From: Paludisphaera mucosa
GTDB lineage: Bacteria > Planctomycetota > Planctomycetia > Isosphaerales > Isosphaeraceae
DNA: 64,000 bases
Assembly (NCBI RefSeq): GCF_029589435.1
Contig: NZ_JARRAG010000002.1
Span: forward strand, 3,596,001 to 3,660,000
Reading direction: 5' to 3'
In this document: piece after piece, positions 1 to 9,154 of the stretch
Position numbering within the stretch: the stretch's first letter is position 1
Layout of the letters: each line of letters begins with the position of its first letter
The notes under the pieces: model-generated
What the model was told of the DNA's origin: nothing
What the model saw: the letters and a program-made list of their open reading frames with translations, nothing else
Database searches by the model: none
Position numbers and translations under genes: made by a program

Positions 1-1
1 C

Positions 2-1021
2 TTCGACCGGATCACCGACGACCAGGCGAAGGCGCTGGACGCCGAGATTTTCGACCACTATCGCGACGACCGCTGGGTCCGCCAGGTCGTCACCGAGCGG
101 GCCAACATCGAGCTGATGCTCAACGACCCGTACTGGGGCCGGTTCGACTTCCAGACCCACTATCCGTTCGAAGTCCTGGTCCTGAACGTCACCACCCTGC
201 TCGACGGCTTCCACCCGTCGGAGTTCAAGCTGCCCTCCGACGACCCCTACCACTTCGCGCGCGATTGGGGCATGAAGGCCGGGACGCTCGACGACTATCT
301 CGCGATCCTCGACCAGTTGTTCCGCGAAGCGAAGTCCAAGGGCGCGGTCTGCCTCAAGTCGACCCGGGCCTACGAGCGGACGCTCCGCTTCGAAAACGTC
401 CCGAAGGAGCGGGCCGAGCGGATCTTCGGGCGCCCGCGCGGCGAACTCTCGCCGCAGGACGTGAAGGACTTCCAGGACTTCATCATGTGGCGGCTGGTCG
501 GCCTGAGCGCCGCACACGAGCTGCCGTTCCAGATCCACACCGGGCACGGCAAACTGCAAGGGTCCAACCCGCTCCTGCTGCTGGACCTGATCGAGGCCAA
601 TCCAGCGACGAAATTCATCCTGTTCCACGGCGGCTATCCGTGGGTGGCCGAGACCGGGGCGATCGTGCTGCGGCACGGCCGACACGTCTGGGTGGACTCG
701 GTCTGGCTGCCGACCATCAGCCCGACCATGGCCCGCCGCGCGCTGCACGAATGGCTGGAGGTCATGCCCTCGGACCGGATCCTGTGGGGGGCCGACTGCA
801 ACCACGCCGAGGGGATCTACGGCGCGACCGTGACGACCCGGGCCGTGCTCGCGGAGGTCCTCGCCGAGAAGGTCGTCCGCGGCGACCTCGTCGAGGAGCA
901 AGCCGCGCGCATCGGCCGCCAGATCCTCCGCGAAAACGCCCTCGCCCTGTTCCCGCAGCTCAAGGGCCGCCTCTGGAGGCCGGAGAGGAAGCCGCCGGAG
1001 GCGCCGAAGGCGTCGCGCTGA
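2..1021 (+). CDS. Amidohydrolase family protein (5' end outside the window)
   Basis: The reading frame is open from base 2, so the gene begins upstream; the first ATG inside the window (116) is internal. The visible part is about 339 residues and resembles the C-terminal half of an amidohydrolase-2 (PF04909-like) TIM barrel. Recognisable pieces are an 'HTGHG' strand, a 'FHGGYPW' strand and 'WGADCNHAEG', in which the Asp would be the usual late metal or acid/base residue of the barrel. No signal peptide can be judged because the N-terminus is missing. These enzymes hydrolyse or decarboxylate small molecules with a metal cofactor; the substrate cannot be read from this fragment. The gene is followed 51 bp later by a convergent minus-strand gene. 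Confidence 0.75.
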   Translation, partial: FDRITDDQAKALDAEIFDHYRDDRWVRQVVTERANIELMLNDPYWGRFDFQTHYPFEVLVLNVTTLLDGFHPSEFKLPSDDPYHFARDWGMKAGTLDDYLAILDQLFREAKSKGAVCLKSTRAYERTLRFENVPKERAERIFGRPRGELSPQDVKDFQDFIMWRLVGLSAAHELPFQIHTGHGKLQGSNPLLLLDLIEANPATKFILFHGGYPWVAETGAIVLRHGRHVWVDSVWLPTISPTMARRALHEWLEVMPSDRILWGADCNHAEGIYGATVTTRAVLAEVLAEKVVRGDLVEEQAARIGRQILRENALALFPQLKGRLWRPERKPPEAPKASR

Positions 1022-1072
1022 CCTCTTCGGCCCCCGGAGGCCGGGCCGATCCCGCGGGGATGCGGGGACGCC

Positions 1073-1540
1073 TTACTTCGCGGCCTTCTTCTTCGTCAGC
1101 GAGAAGAGGTAGACGTCGGTCCCGCCCGGGTTGAGGTCGGTCGGCCGATCCTGGCCCGGGGCCCCGATGTTCACGAGCAGCTTTTCGCCGTCGAGCTTGT
1201 AGACGCCCTTGGCGGACTGGCCGGCGGCGTCGCCGGGGCCTTCCTTGATCTCGATCGTGAGCGCCGGGTGCGGCTTCGCCGCGTCGTCGACGACGACCTT
1301 GCCGGCGTATTCGGTGCCGTTGACCGTCACCTTGATGGTGTCGTCCTTGATCGTCCAGTCGGCCTGGATCTCCGCGTCTTCGCGGCTCGTCCAGTCGCCC
1401 TGGAGGCTCTTGAGCGCCGGCGAGAGCACGGCGTCCTCGGCGCGGGCCGGCGACGCGACGAATGCCGGGCCGGCGACGATCGCCGAGGCCGCGAGGGCCG
1501 ACAGGGCGGCGATGCGGAAGGACTTGGGAATCGAGATCAT
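1073..1540 (-). CDS. TIGR03067-type secreted planctomycete protein
   Basis: This encodes 155 residues. I chose the ATG at 1540 because it is followed directly by a signal peptide: a basic start (ISIPKSFR), an Ala-rich hydrophobic core, and a likely cleavage after 'SPARA'. The mature part opens with 'LKSLQGDW' and ends with 'GVYKLDGEKLLVNIG..GQDRPTDL', the pattern of the TIGR03067 domain that is expanded in planctomycetes. Its biochemical role is unknown; it is probably a periplasmic or exported beta-rich domain. A longer in-frame start at 1639 would add a non-signal Arg/Pro stretch and is less likely. It diverges from the protease gene at 1796. Confidence 0.8.
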   Translation of the reverse strand: MISIPKSFRIAALSALAASAIVAGPAFVASPARAEDAVLSPALKSLQGDWTSREDAEIQADWTIKDDTIKVTVNGTEYAGKVVVDDAAKPHPALTIEIKEGPGDAAGQSAKGVYKLDGEKLLVNIGAPGQDRPTDLNPGGTDVYLFSLTKKKAAK

Positions 1541-1795
1541 GATGGCGGTCTCTATGAGAAGCGGGGAGGGGAAAGGAAAGGCGCCGCGCGCCCTGATTTC
1601 GCCGAGCGGATTGAAACACGCCGGCCGGCCCGATGGCAAGGGCTCCCCCGGCTGCGAGCGATCGGGAGGGCGACGGCAGACGGATCTCGCCAGGCCGGCC
1701 CGTGAGTCGGTATCGTGGGATGGGTCTGGGGGACGGAGGCTGCGCGGGCCCCACCCTTTACCCCTTCACGCGTCTTTTCACCACGGCGGCTCGAC

Positions 1796-2722
1796 ATGGG
1801 GCGATCGGCTCCCGGATTTCGGGGCGGTGCGAGGCGCGTCGGGTTCGTGGCGGCGGTCCTCGCCGCGGGACTCCTGGCCATGCCGGGTCGACTGCCCGCG
1901 CAGGCGGTGAGGCGTCGGAGCGCCGAGGCGTCCCGCGTCGGCGCGGCCCGCGCGACGCCCTCCACCCGGCCCGCCCCGGCCGCGAAGGCGCCGACCCGCC
2001 GCGACCCCCTCGCCCCGGGGGACGACGACACGTTCCGGCCGACGGTCGTCATCCGCCGGGGGACCTCGCAGGGGACCGGGACGATCATCGCGACGGCCTC
2101 CGACCAGACCCTGGTCCTGACGGCCGCCCACGTGGTGCGGGAGCCGGGGTCGATCGTGATCGAGCTGCACCGCTACAACATCGGCCTCGAACACGCCCGC
2201 GGCGGGGCCTGGCCGCTGATCGTCCCGGCCGAGGTCGTCGGCGTGGATACGGCGGCCGACGTCGCGATCCTCCGGCTGCGCGACCCCTCGCCCCTCCCCT
2301 TCGTCGCCCGCCTGTTCGACGGCGATTCCAACGACCTCAGGACCGACACCCTCGTGACCTCGCTGGGCGTCGACCTCGGCGCGCGGCTTTCGAGCTGGAA
2401 CACCAAGATCGTCGAGACCACCCGGCTGCAGCTCGAGGGCGAGGACGTCGAGCGGCCCTTCCTGATCACCCTGAAGATTCCCGAGCACGGCCGCTCCGGG
2501 GGCGGGCTGTTCACCGAACAGGGCCGGCTGGTCGGCGTTTGCGTCGGCCACGCCGAGATGGTCAAGGATCGCCGCATGGGCGTCTTCGCCTCCATCGCCA
2601 GCGTCCGCCGCCTGATCCGCGAGCACGACCTCGAAACCCTCGTCGACCGCTCCCAGGCCCGCCTGGCGCCCCGACCGGCTCCTGCACGAGAAGACGCGAC
2701 GCCGTCCCCCCACGGGCTATAG
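1796..2722 (+). CDS. Secreted trypsin-like serine protease
   Basis: The protein has 308 residues from the ATG at 1796. That start gives an N-terminal signal or anchor (Arg-rich, then a hydrophobic run ending 'LPAQA'). The protease domain has a recognisable triad in family order: His in 'TAAHVV', Asp in 'TAADVAILRL', and Ser in 'GRSGGGLF' (a GxSGGG variant). This matches the trypsin_2/DegP-like PF13365 fold, but no PDZ domain follows, so it is shorter than HtrA. It probably acts in the periplasm on unknown substrates. The linker before the protease is rich in Arg, Pro and Ala. A longer start at 1715 is possible but would place extra residues before the signal. Confidence 0.8.
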   Translation: MGRSAPGFRGGARRVGFVAAVLAAGLLAMPGRLPAQAVRRRSAEASRVGAARATPSTRPAPAAKAPTRRDPLAPGDDDTFRPTVVIRRGTSQGTGTIIATASDQTLVLTAAHVVREPGSIVIELHRYNIGLEHARGGAWPLIVPAEVVGVDTAADVAILRLRDPSPLPFVARLFDGDSNDLRTDTLVTSLGVDLGARLSSWNTKIVETTRLQLEGEDVERPFLITLKIPEHGRSGGGLFTEQGRLVGVCVGHAEMVKDRRMGVFASIASVRRLIREHDLETLVDRSQARLAPRPAPAREDATPSPHGL

Positions 2723-2760
2723 CGAGCGTCGGGCCCCTCGACCGCGGCGGCCGGGCCGAC

Positions 2761-3126
2761 CTATTCGTCGCCCAGCGGCGGCATGAACGCATACAACGCG
2801 ACGGCCGCCAAACACATGACGAGCAACGTCACCAGGGCTGCGGACGTCTTCCGGTCCGCCGAAGCCAGGAACGGCCGAATCAGGAACGCGGTCCCGAGGG
2901 CCGCTCCCAGAAAGAGCGACTCGGCCAGATTGCCGAGGCTCTTGGGAATCGGCTCGAAAAAAAACATGGCCGCCCAGATGCCGAACGGCACGACGAACGT
3001 CAATGAGTCGAGCGGGGTCAGGCGAGCGCGGGCGAACTCGATTCCCCGCGAGCCGAGGACGAGTGCGACGACGACGTGCATGAGCCAGAGCCAGGCGACC
3101 AGATAAAACGTGTCGGCTGCGTTCAT
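2761..3126 (-). CDS. Small four-helix membrane protein
   Basis: This encodes 121 residues from the ATG at 3126 ('MNAADTFYLV'). Four hydrophobic segments are visible: around residues 6-25, 44-63, 70-92 and 97-116. The rest is short loops, and the C-terminus is acidic ('PPLGDE'). I do not recognise a family or catalytic motif. The reading frame extends upstream to 3312, but that extension is Arg-rich and low in coding quality, so the internal ATG is preferred. It is convergent with the protease gene, with 38 bp between their stops. Confidence 0.6.
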   Translation of the reverse strand: MNAADTFYLVAWLWLMHVVVALVLGSRGIEFARARLTPLDSLTFVVPFGIWAAMFFFEPIPKSLGNLAESLFLGAALGTAFLIRPFLASADRKTSAALVTLLVMCLAAVALYAFMPPLGDE

Positions 3127-3439
3127 GAGTACCTCGGCCAGGTCGGCCCCCGGTCGACTTCTGCGTCGGCCACGCCGAGACGCTCGAAAATCGCGGCGCA
3201 GGCGCTTTCGCCTCGACCACTGACGTCTCCCCGCCTCCCCCGCCTCGCGGAGTCGCCGTACAAAACCGGGACAGTTTGGTGGGACCCCTGCGACGATGGA
3301 AGCAGCGGACATGACCAGGGCGTCTGCGAGGCCTGTCGCTTCTGTTCGATCCGCGGGCCTTCAAAGATTCCAATGACCAAAGCCCGGCGGCTCGCGCCAC
3401 CGGCCGCATATTCGGGGCCCGCGTCTGGGAATCCGCCTC
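3127..3439. other. Intergenic region, no gene seen
   Basis: These 313 bp lie between the stop of the zinc-ribbon protein gene (minus, ending at 3440) and the start of the small membrane protein gene (minus, 3126). No ORF here has convincing codon use or a domain. It presumably holds the promoter of the membrane protein gene, but I could not identify a clear -35/-10 pair. Confidence 0.4.
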
Positions 3440-3883
3440 TCAGCGCCTGGACCCGAGGCGGACCCGGAGCCAGAAGCAGACGAGGGCCCCCAGGCCGGCG
3501 ACGACCGCCATCCCCGGGCTCTGGTCGAGGTAGCCGATCAGCAGCAGGAAGAGGGAGAGGGCCAGTCCCACGGCGACGGCCGTCTGCGCGGCCTTCGTCA
3601 GCGGCGAGGGGCGGGGCGTGGGCAAGGGGAGCCCGGGCGACCAGCGGGGCCAGCCCTCGTCGGGGACGTCGCCGGCGGCGATCCATTGCTCGGCCCTCAG
3701 GCCGGCGCCCGACTCGGGGAGTTCCTCGGGCGGGAGCACGAGCCCCGGCGGGGGCGGCAGGCCCGGTCGGCCGCAGTCCGGGCAGAGGAGCCAGCCCCGC
3801 CAGCGACCCGGGACCGATTCGAGCGCGGCCCGGCAGTGCGGGCAGTCGTAGCGGACGGTCGTTTCTCTTTGCAAGATGCTCAC
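3440..3883 (-). CDS. Zinc-ribbon protein with two membrane segments
   Basis: This encodes 147 residues. The N-terminus carries a two-Cys-pair zinc ribbon ('YDCPHC' and 'LLCPDCGRPG', residues about 13-41). A Pro-rich linker of about 50 residues follows, then two adjacent hydrophobic helices (about residues 99-118 and 124-143) and a basic tail. The layout suggests an inner-membrane protein with a cytoplasmic zinc ribbon. This pattern is common among uncharacterised planctomycete proteins, and no function is assigned. The adjacent FG-GAP gene is divergent (188 bp between starts). Confidence 0.65.
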   Translation of the reverse strand: MSILQRETTVRYDCPHCRAALESVPGRWRGWLLCPDCGRPGLPPPPGLVLPPEELPESGAGLRAEQWIAAGDVPDEGWPRWSPGLPLPTPRPSPLTKAAQTAVAVGLALSLFLLLIGYLDQSPGMAVVAGLGALVCFWLRVRLGSRR

Positions 3884-4071
3884 GCCCGGCCCTCCCCCCG
3901 CCCGCGGCGGCAGGCGTCACGACTCGCTCATCCATCCGGCGAACATACTCGACCCCGCGCGGCGAGGGAAGTTCGCGGCGACGCGGGCCCGGGCCGCCGG
4001 GCGGGCTCCCCATTCGAAACCGGGGCGGCCGCGCGTACCATGGACGTTCCTCTCAACCCCAGGAGCCGACC

Positions 4072-5304
4072 ATGCGCATCCTCTCCTTGTCCGCGACCCT
4101 GGCCCTCGCGACCTTCGCCTCCGGGGCGCGCGGGGCCGATTTCCCCCGGTTCGAGACCCAGGAGATCGACCCCCACGTGGGCGAGGTCTGCTACGCCGTG
4201 ACGGTCGCCGACGTCGACGGCGACGGCAAGCCCGACGTCGTCGCGGCCTCGGAAGACGCGGTGGTCTGGTACCAGAACCCGTCGTGGACGAAGCACGACG
4301 TGATCCGGGGCCGGACGAAGCGCGACAACGTCTGCGTCCAGGCCCATGACGTCGACGGCGACGGCCGCATCGACCTGACCCTGGGGGCGGGCTGGAAGCC
4401 GTCGGACACCGGGCACGCCGGGACGCTGCAGTGGCTCGGCCGCGACGGCGGCGGCGACTGGAAGGTCCACCCCATCGAGTGCGACGAGCCCACGATCCAC
4501 CGGATCCGCTGGGGCGACGTCAAGGGGACGGGCAAGGACCAACTGATCGTCCTGCCGCTCCAGGGACGCGGCACGAAGGGCCCGAACTGGGGTGCGGGGG
4601 CCGGCGTGAACGTGGTCGTCTACGACGTGCCCGGCGACCCCGCCTATCCCCACTGGCGTTCCGAGGTCGCCGACCACACGCTGCACACGATCCACAACGC
4701 CCAGGTCGTCGACCTGCTCGGCGACGGCCGCAAGCAGATCGTGCTCGCCGCGTGGGAGGGGGTCTTCGCGCTCGACCGCCGCGGCCGGGGCGGCTGGTCG
4801 CGGACGAAGATCGGCGAGGGCGACCAGGCGGGCGACCCGTTCAAGGGGGCCAGCGAGGTCAAGGTCGGCAGGCTGACCGACGGCTCTCGCTACGTCGCGA
4901 CCATCGAGCCCTGGCACGGCAACCAGGTCGTCGTCTACACGCCGCCGAAGGCCCCGAAGGAGGGCGAGTCGCTCTGGACCCGCAAGGTGCTCGCGAAACC
5001 CGTCGCCTGGGGCCACGCCGTCTGGTGCGCGGACGTCGACGGCGACGGCGACGACGACCTGATCATCGGCCAGCGCGACCCCAACGCCGAGAAGGCCGAG
5101 GCCCCCCGCGGCCCCGGCGTCTTCGTCTTCGCCCCACGCCCCGGCGACGACGGGCCGACCTTCGACCGCCACGACGTCGACGACGGCGGCATGGCCTGCG
5201 AGGACGCCCTCGCCGCCGACCTGGACGGCGACGGCCGCATGGACCTGGTCGCCGGCGGCCGCGCCACCCACAACGTCCGGATCTACTGGAATCGCGCCCG
5301 CTGA
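4072..5304 (+). CDS. Secreted FG-GAP/VCBS repeat protein
   Basis: This encodes 410 residues from the ATG at 4072, which directly precedes a signal peptide (MRILSLSATLALATFASGA, cleavage near 'ARGA'). At least four Asp-rich calcium-binding loops of FG-GAP/VCBS type are visible: 'DVDGDGKPD', 'DVDGDGRID', 'DVDGDGDDD' and 'DLDGDGRMD'. They are spread across the length, as expected for a seven-bladed integrin-like beta-propeller. It is likely periplasmic or cell-surface; ligand unknown. The first in-frame start is far upstream (3076), but that segment is Arg/Pro-rich noise overlapping the divergent gene. The GDPD gene starts 112 bp downstream. Confidence 0.8.
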   Translation: MRILSLSATLALATFASGARGADFPRFETQEIDPHVGEVCYAVTVADVDGDGKPDVVAASEDAVVWYQNPSWTKHDVIRGRTKRDNVCVQAHDVDGDGRIDLTLGAGWKPSDTGHAGTLQWLGRDGGGDWKVHPIECDEPTIHRIRWGDVKGTGKDQLIVLPLQGRGTKGPNWGAGAGVNVVVYDVPGDPAYPHWRSEVADHTLHTIHNAQVVDLLGDGRKQIVLAAWEGVFALDRRGRGGWSRTKIGEGDQAGDPFKGASEVKVGRLTDGSRYVATIEPWHGNQVVVYTPPKAPKEGESLWTRKVLAKPVAWGHAVWCADVDGDGDDDLIIGQRDPNAEKAEAPRGPGVFVFAPRPGDDGPTFDRHDVDDGGMACEDALAADLDGDGRMDLVAGGRATHNVRIYWNRAR

Positions 5305-5416
5305 GCCGGCGTGACGTTTCCGTGAAGCCCGCCCGCGGCGGTTGAAATCGCGGGCGGATCTGGGAAACTCGACCCCTCACGAGGAATCTCCGAGGCCCGT
5401 TGCGAGGCGAACGCGG

Positions 5417-6232
5417 ATGGCCGTCCTACCGAGCTTGCTGCTGGTGCTGACGATGGCGACGACGACGCAGACCGATTCGAAAGCCGTGGAGATCGTCGCC
5501 CACCGCGGCGAGTCGGCCGACGCGCCCGAGAACACGATGGCCGCCTTCAAACTGGCCTGGAGCCGCAAGGTCGAGGCCATCGAGCTGGACGTCCACCTCT
5601 CGCGCGACGGCGTCCTCGTCGTCAGCCACGACGGCGACACGAAGCGCACCACGGGGGTCGCGAAGGAGATCAAGGAGTCCGCCTGGAGCGACCTCAAGGG
5701 CCTCGACGCCGGCCGCTGGAAGAACCCCAAGTTCGCCGGCGAGCCCCTCCCGACGCTCGACGAGGCCCTGGCCACCATCCCCGACGGGGCTCGCTGCTTC
5801 ATCGAGGTCAAGACCGGCCCCGAGGCCGTCCCCGCGCTCGTCGAGGCCGTCCGCAGGTCGGGCAAGAAGCCCGCGCAGACGGCCGTCATCAGCTTCCACG
5901 CCGACACGGTCGCCGAGGCCAAGAAGCGGCTCCCCGAGCTGAAGGCGTATTACCTCGCCAGCTTCAAGCGCGACCCCAAGACCAACGTCGTCTCCCCGAC
6001 CGTCGACGAACTGATCTCGAAAGCCAAAGAGCTGAACGCCGACGGCCTCGACCTCGACTTCAAGGGCCCCATCGACCGCGCCTTCGTCGACCGCGTCAAG
6101 TCGGCGGGCCTCGCGCTCTACGTCTGGACGGTCGACGACCCCGCCATCGCCCGCCGCCTGATCGAGGCCGGCGTCGACGGGATCACCACCAACAAGGCCG
6201 AGTGGCTCAAGGGGCAATTGCGCCGCGATTGA
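5417..6232 (+). CDS. Glycerophosphodiester phosphodiesterase
   Basis: This is a 271-residue protein with a short N-terminal hydrophobic stretch from the ATG at 5417. GDPD family hallmarks are present: His29-Arg30 in 'AHRGESADAPENT', the metal-binding 'ELDVH' (Glu56, Asp58, His60), and His71 in 'VSHDGD'. The C-terminus has the usual 'LYVWTVDDP' and 'GVDGITTNKA' elements of the TIM barrel. It hydrolyses glycerophosphodiesters to glycerol-3-phosphate and an alcohol. The weak signal peptide suggests export or membrane association. The length is typical for bacterial UgpQ-like enzymes. A start at 5342 is also open but adds a polar, Arg-rich leader. Confidence 0.9.
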   Translation: MAVLPSLLLVLTMATTTQTDSKAVEIVAHRGESADAPENTMAAFKLAWSRKVEAIELDVHLSRDGVLVVSHDGDTKRTTGVAKEIKESAWSDLKGLDAGRWKNPKFAGEPLPTLDEALATIPDGARCFIEVKTGPEAVPALVEAVRRSGKKPAQTAVISFHADTVAEAKKRLPELKAYYLASFKRDPKTNVVSPTVDELISKAKELNADGLDLDFKGPIDRAFVDRVKSAGLALYVWTVDDPAIARRLIEAGVDGITTNKAEWLKGQLRRD

Positions 6233-6356
6233 GCCCCGGACGAACGCGTGCGTCGCGGACGTCGAGACGAGGGAACTCATCCTCGCGGGGACCGGCCGGG
6301 ATGCTCCCCGAGGCTCACGCGATCGGCGGGCCGACGACGTATCGGGAGACGCCCTC

Positions 6357-7238
6357 ATGGAGAAAAGCGACGAGGCGGCGACGCCCGCCGGGTTCAAGCA
6401 CCAGCAGATCGCCGCGTCCGGCGTCATGCTGCACGCGGTCGAGACGGGCGCGGGGCCGCTCATGGTGCTGGTGTCGGGCTGGCCGCAGACCTGGTACTCG
6501 TGGCGCAAGGTGATGCCACGACTGGCGGAGCGGTTTCACGTCGTCGCCGTGGACCTGCCGGGGCTCGGCGAGAGCGACCCCGCGAAGGGCGGCCACGACA
6601 CCGGTTCGATCGCCTTGCACCTCGATCCGATCCTCGACGCCTTCGACGCGAGCGACTGCCGGCTCGTCACGCACGACGTCGGCGCCTGGGTCGGCTACGC
6701 CTACGCGGCGCGGCGGCCCGAGCGGGTCCGCAACCTCACCCTGATCGACGGAGCGATCCCCGGGCTCGCGTCCCAGGACTCCTACCGGTTCACGCCCGAG
6801 ACGGCGGCGAAGACCTGGCACTTCGCCTTCAACTACGTCCTCGAGCTTCCCGAGATGCTGATCGCGGGCCGCGAACGGGCCTTCCTCGCCTGGCTCTTCC
6901 GCACGAAATCCGTCGACTGGGCCGCGGCCTTCGACGAGGAGGCGATCGAGATCTACGCCCGGGCCTACGCCGCCCCGGGCCGATGGAGCGCCGGGCTGGC
7001 GTATTATCGGTCGATCTTCGACTCGATCGCGCAGAACCGGGCGACCGCGGCCGTCCCGCTGGCGATGCCCGTGCTGGCGATCGGGGCCGAGGCGTGCATG
7101 GGCGCGGCGATGGGCCGCTCCCTCGGCGAGGCAGCGACCGACGTCCAGGGCGTCGTCATCGATCGGTGCGGCCACTACGTCGCCGAGGAGAGGCCCGACG
7201 CCCTGCTGGACGTCCTGCTGCCGTTCTGCCTGGCTTGA
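6357..7238 (+). CDS. Alpha/beta hydrolase, epoxide hydrolase/haloalkane dehalogenase-like
   Basis: This encodes 293 residues with no signal peptide, so it is cytoplasmic. The nucleophile elbow 'THDVGAWVG' places Asp107 where epoxide hydrolases and dehalogenases carry their Asp, rather than the Ser of esterases. The 'DLPGLGESD' strand is present, and the catalytic His is His273 in 'RCGHYVAEERPD'. The usual 'HGxP' oxyanion motif is altered to 'SGWPQTWYSW', with Ser replacing His, which is unusual. The cap region lies in the middle. The substrate is unknown. It sits alone, 124 bp after the GDPD gene on the same strand. Confidence 0.82.
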   Translation: MEKSDEAATPAGFKHQQIAASGVMLHAVETGAGPLMVLVSGWPQTWYSWRKVMPRLAERFHVVAVDLPGLGESDPAKGGHDTGSIALHLDPILDAFDASDCRLVTHDVGAWVGYAYAARRPERVRNLTLIDGAIPGLASQDSYRFTPETAAKTWHFAFNYVLELPEMLIAGRERAFLAWLFRTKSVDWAAAFDEEAIEIYARAYAAPGRWSAGLAYYRSIFDSIAQNRATAAVPLAMPVLAIGAEACMGAAMGRSLGEAATDVQGVVIDRCGHYVAEERPDALLDVLLPFCLA

Positions 7239-7564
7239 CTACGCGCGTCCCCCGACGCAGCACGCGCCGGAGGGCATCGACTTCCAGGTCGATCGGATCG
7301 TCGAACTTGACATCCGGTACCATATTCTCTCGAAGGGTCCGCGCCCGTCGGCCCCCAGCATCGCCTTCGAGACACGTCGAAGCGGCTCCCGAAATTGATG
7401 CGGTTTTCGACCAACGAACCCAATACTCGGGAGTCGAAGATTGCGATTAAGTTGTTCAACCGATTCCACTTGCATCACTTCATTGCGTTCGGGCGTCGAT
7501 GCGCACGAACCCAAGGAAACCCGATCCCGGGGCCGAAGCCGCCGGGATCGGCCGGGTGGTCGGC
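7239..7564. other. Intergenic region between hydrolase and pyrophosphatase genes
   Basis: These 326 bp separate two convergent genes. The part around 7390-7490 is noticeably richer in A and T than its surroundings. The only structure seen is the terminator-like hairpin at 7521-7551, annotated separately. No convincing gene was found. Confidence 0.4.
7521..7551 (-). terminator. Rho-independent terminator candidate for the pyrophosphatase gene
   Basis: There is a perfect 10-bp stem (7521-7530 with 7542-7551) and an 11-nt loop. On the minus strand it is followed by 'GTTTCCTTGGG', a short T-rich tract. It lies just downstream of the ppa stop codon. Confidence 0.6.
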
Positions 7565-8116
7565 TCAGTGCTTGTGGTGGAAGCCGCGGCGGCGCTGGGC
7601 GCTGTAGCGCTGGAGGGAGTCTTCGATGACGTGGCGGGTGGTGTCGGAGTTCTGGATCTCGTCGACCTCGACGGTCTTGCCTTCCAGATACTTGTAGTCC
7701 TGGAAGAACCGCCGCAGCATCATCAGGCGGTGGGGGGGGAGTTCCGTCGCCTCGCGGAAGCTGTTGAACTCGGGGTCGCCGACGGCGACGGCCAGGATTT
7801 TATGATCCTTCTTGCCGGCGTCGACCATGGTCATCAGGCCGATCGCCCGCGCCGTGACGAGGGTCATGGGGGCGACGGCCTCCTGGCAGAGGACCAGGAC
7901 GTCGAGCGGGTCGTCGTCCTCGGCGTAGGTCTGGGGGATGAAGCCGTAGTTGGCCGGGTAGTAGACCGCCGAGTAGAGCACGCGGTCGAGCCGCAGCAGG
8001 CCGGTCTGCTTGTCCAGCTCGTACTTGACGCTCGACCCCATGGGGATCTCGATCAGGGCGTTGAACTCCAGCGGCAGGTGCTCGCCGGGTGTGACGTCGT
8101 GCCAGGGATGCAGCAT
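7565..8116 (-). CDS. ppa: Inorganic pyrophosphatase (family I)
   Basis: This encodes 183 residues, the usual length of bacterial family I soluble PPases. The signature D-D-D-P-L-D-V (residues 67-73, within '[12 protein letters not shown]') matches the family I metal-binding pattern. '[12 protein letters not shown]' and '[11 protein letters not shown]' are also typical. The enzyme hydrolyses pyrophosphate to two phosphates in the cytoplasm, pulling biosynthetic reactions forward. The C-terminus is basic and His-rich ('RRRGFHHKH'). The upstream epimerase gene ends 90 bp away on the same strand, so read-through co-transcription is possible. Confidence 0.95.
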   Translation of the reverse strand: MLHPWHDVTPGEHLPLEFNALIEIPMGSSVKYELDKQTGLLRLDRVLYSAVYYPANYGFIPQTYAEDDDPLDVLVLCQEAVAPMTLVTARAIGLMTMVDAGKKDHKILAVAVGDPEFNSFREATELPPHRLMMLRRFFQDYKYLEGKTVEVDEIQNSDTTRHVIEDSLQRYSAQRRRGFHHKH

Positions 8117-8206
8117 GGGACGGGTCCGAATCCGGGGGTGGAAGGGCGCGAGGCGCCCGAAGGGGCGGGGAATCCCGCGGCGTCGGCGATCGCCGCGGGG
8201 GGGTCG

Positions 8207-9154
8207 TCAGTGCGAGTGGCGTTCGTCGAGGGCCTCGGCCTGGTGCCGGGGGGCGAAGGCGTCGTCCTCGGGGAGGTAGCCGAGGACCTCGGCGGCGTCG
8301 GTGAGGTCCCAGAGCGCCCCCTGGTTGCGCGAGACGCCGTTGACGACCAGGAAGAGCCGGTCCTCGATCTCGGCCTCGACGGCGGCGTCGAAGAGGCGGA
8401 CGAGGTCGCCGTTGGAGAGCCAGAGCTTGCGGTCCCAGTCGTCCTTGAGCGACTCGGGCCGGTTCGCGCCGGGCTGGACGGTACCGAGGCGGACGGCGAC
8501 GAAGGTCACGTCGAAGGCGTGCGCCAGGCTGCGGCCGAAGCGCTCGGCGGCGAGCTTGATCGCGCCGTACACGCCCGCGGGGTTGGGCGGCAGGTCGGTG
8601 GAGATCAGCTCGGGCGGACGCTGGCGGAGGCCCGACATGACCTGGTTCGAGCTGGCGAAGACGATCCGCTCGACGGCCGCCAGCGCCGAGGCGTTCAGCA
8701 CGTTGGCGAGCACGTCCAGGTCGGGGCGGACCAGGTCGGCCAGGGTCGCGTCCTCGTCGGGCTCGGCGGCCAGGTGGACGACGGTGTCGACGCCGTGGAA
8801 GTGGGTGGTCCACTCCTCGTCGAAGGCCGTGAGGTCGACCTTGAAGACGTCGCCGTCCTCCTCGCCGGGGTCGGCGTCCAGGAGGATCAGGTCGTAGACG
8901 TCCTCCCAGGCCGTGCGCAGCTTGCGGCCGACGTCGCTGCAGGCCCCGGTGATCAGCACCGTCCGGGGCTCGTCGTCGACGTCGAACTCGTCGAATTCCT
9001 CGTCGGGCTCGAACCCCTCCCCGTCCTCGACGTAGGCCTCGTCGGGGTCGAGGATCGGCAGCCCGCCGTGGAGCGGGGGCAGGAAGCGCGGGCCATCGGC
9101 CAGGGCTTCGGGTTCGTCTCCACCCGTCGGGTCTTGCGTCGGGTCGGGCTGCAT
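8207..9154 (-). CDS. NAD-dependent epimerase/dehydratase (extended SDR) with acidic N-terminal extension
   Basis: This encodes 315 residues from the ATG at 9154. Residues 1-62 are an acidic, Pro-rich extension not needed for the fold. A Rossmann start follows, 'TVLITGACSDVG' (glycine-rich NAD-binding loop, about 66-76). The catalytic Tyr/Lys pair is in 'YGAIKLAAE', and the Ser lies in 'FASSNQVMSG'. The layout fits the extended SDR family, closest in feel to uronate dehydrogenase or nucleotide-sugar epimerase-like proteins. The substrate is not identifiable. It is divergent from the ubiquitin-like operon, with a 372-bp shared intergenic region. Confidence 0.8.
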   Translation of the reverse strand: MQPDPTQDPTGGDEPEALADGPRFLPPLHGGLPILDPDEAYVEDGEGFEPDEEFDEFDVDDEPRTVLITGACSDVGRKLRTAWEDVYDLILLDADPGEEDGDVFKVDLTAFDEEWTTHFHGVDTVVHLAAEPDEDATLADLVRPDLDVLANVLNASALAAVERIVFASSNQVMSGLRQRPPELISTDLPPNPAGVYGAIKLAAERFGRSLAHAFDVTFVAVRLGTVQPGANRPESLKDDWDRKLWLSNGDLVRLFDAAVEAEIEDRLFLVVNGVSRNQGALWDLTDAAEVLGYLPEDDAFAPRHQAEALDERHSH

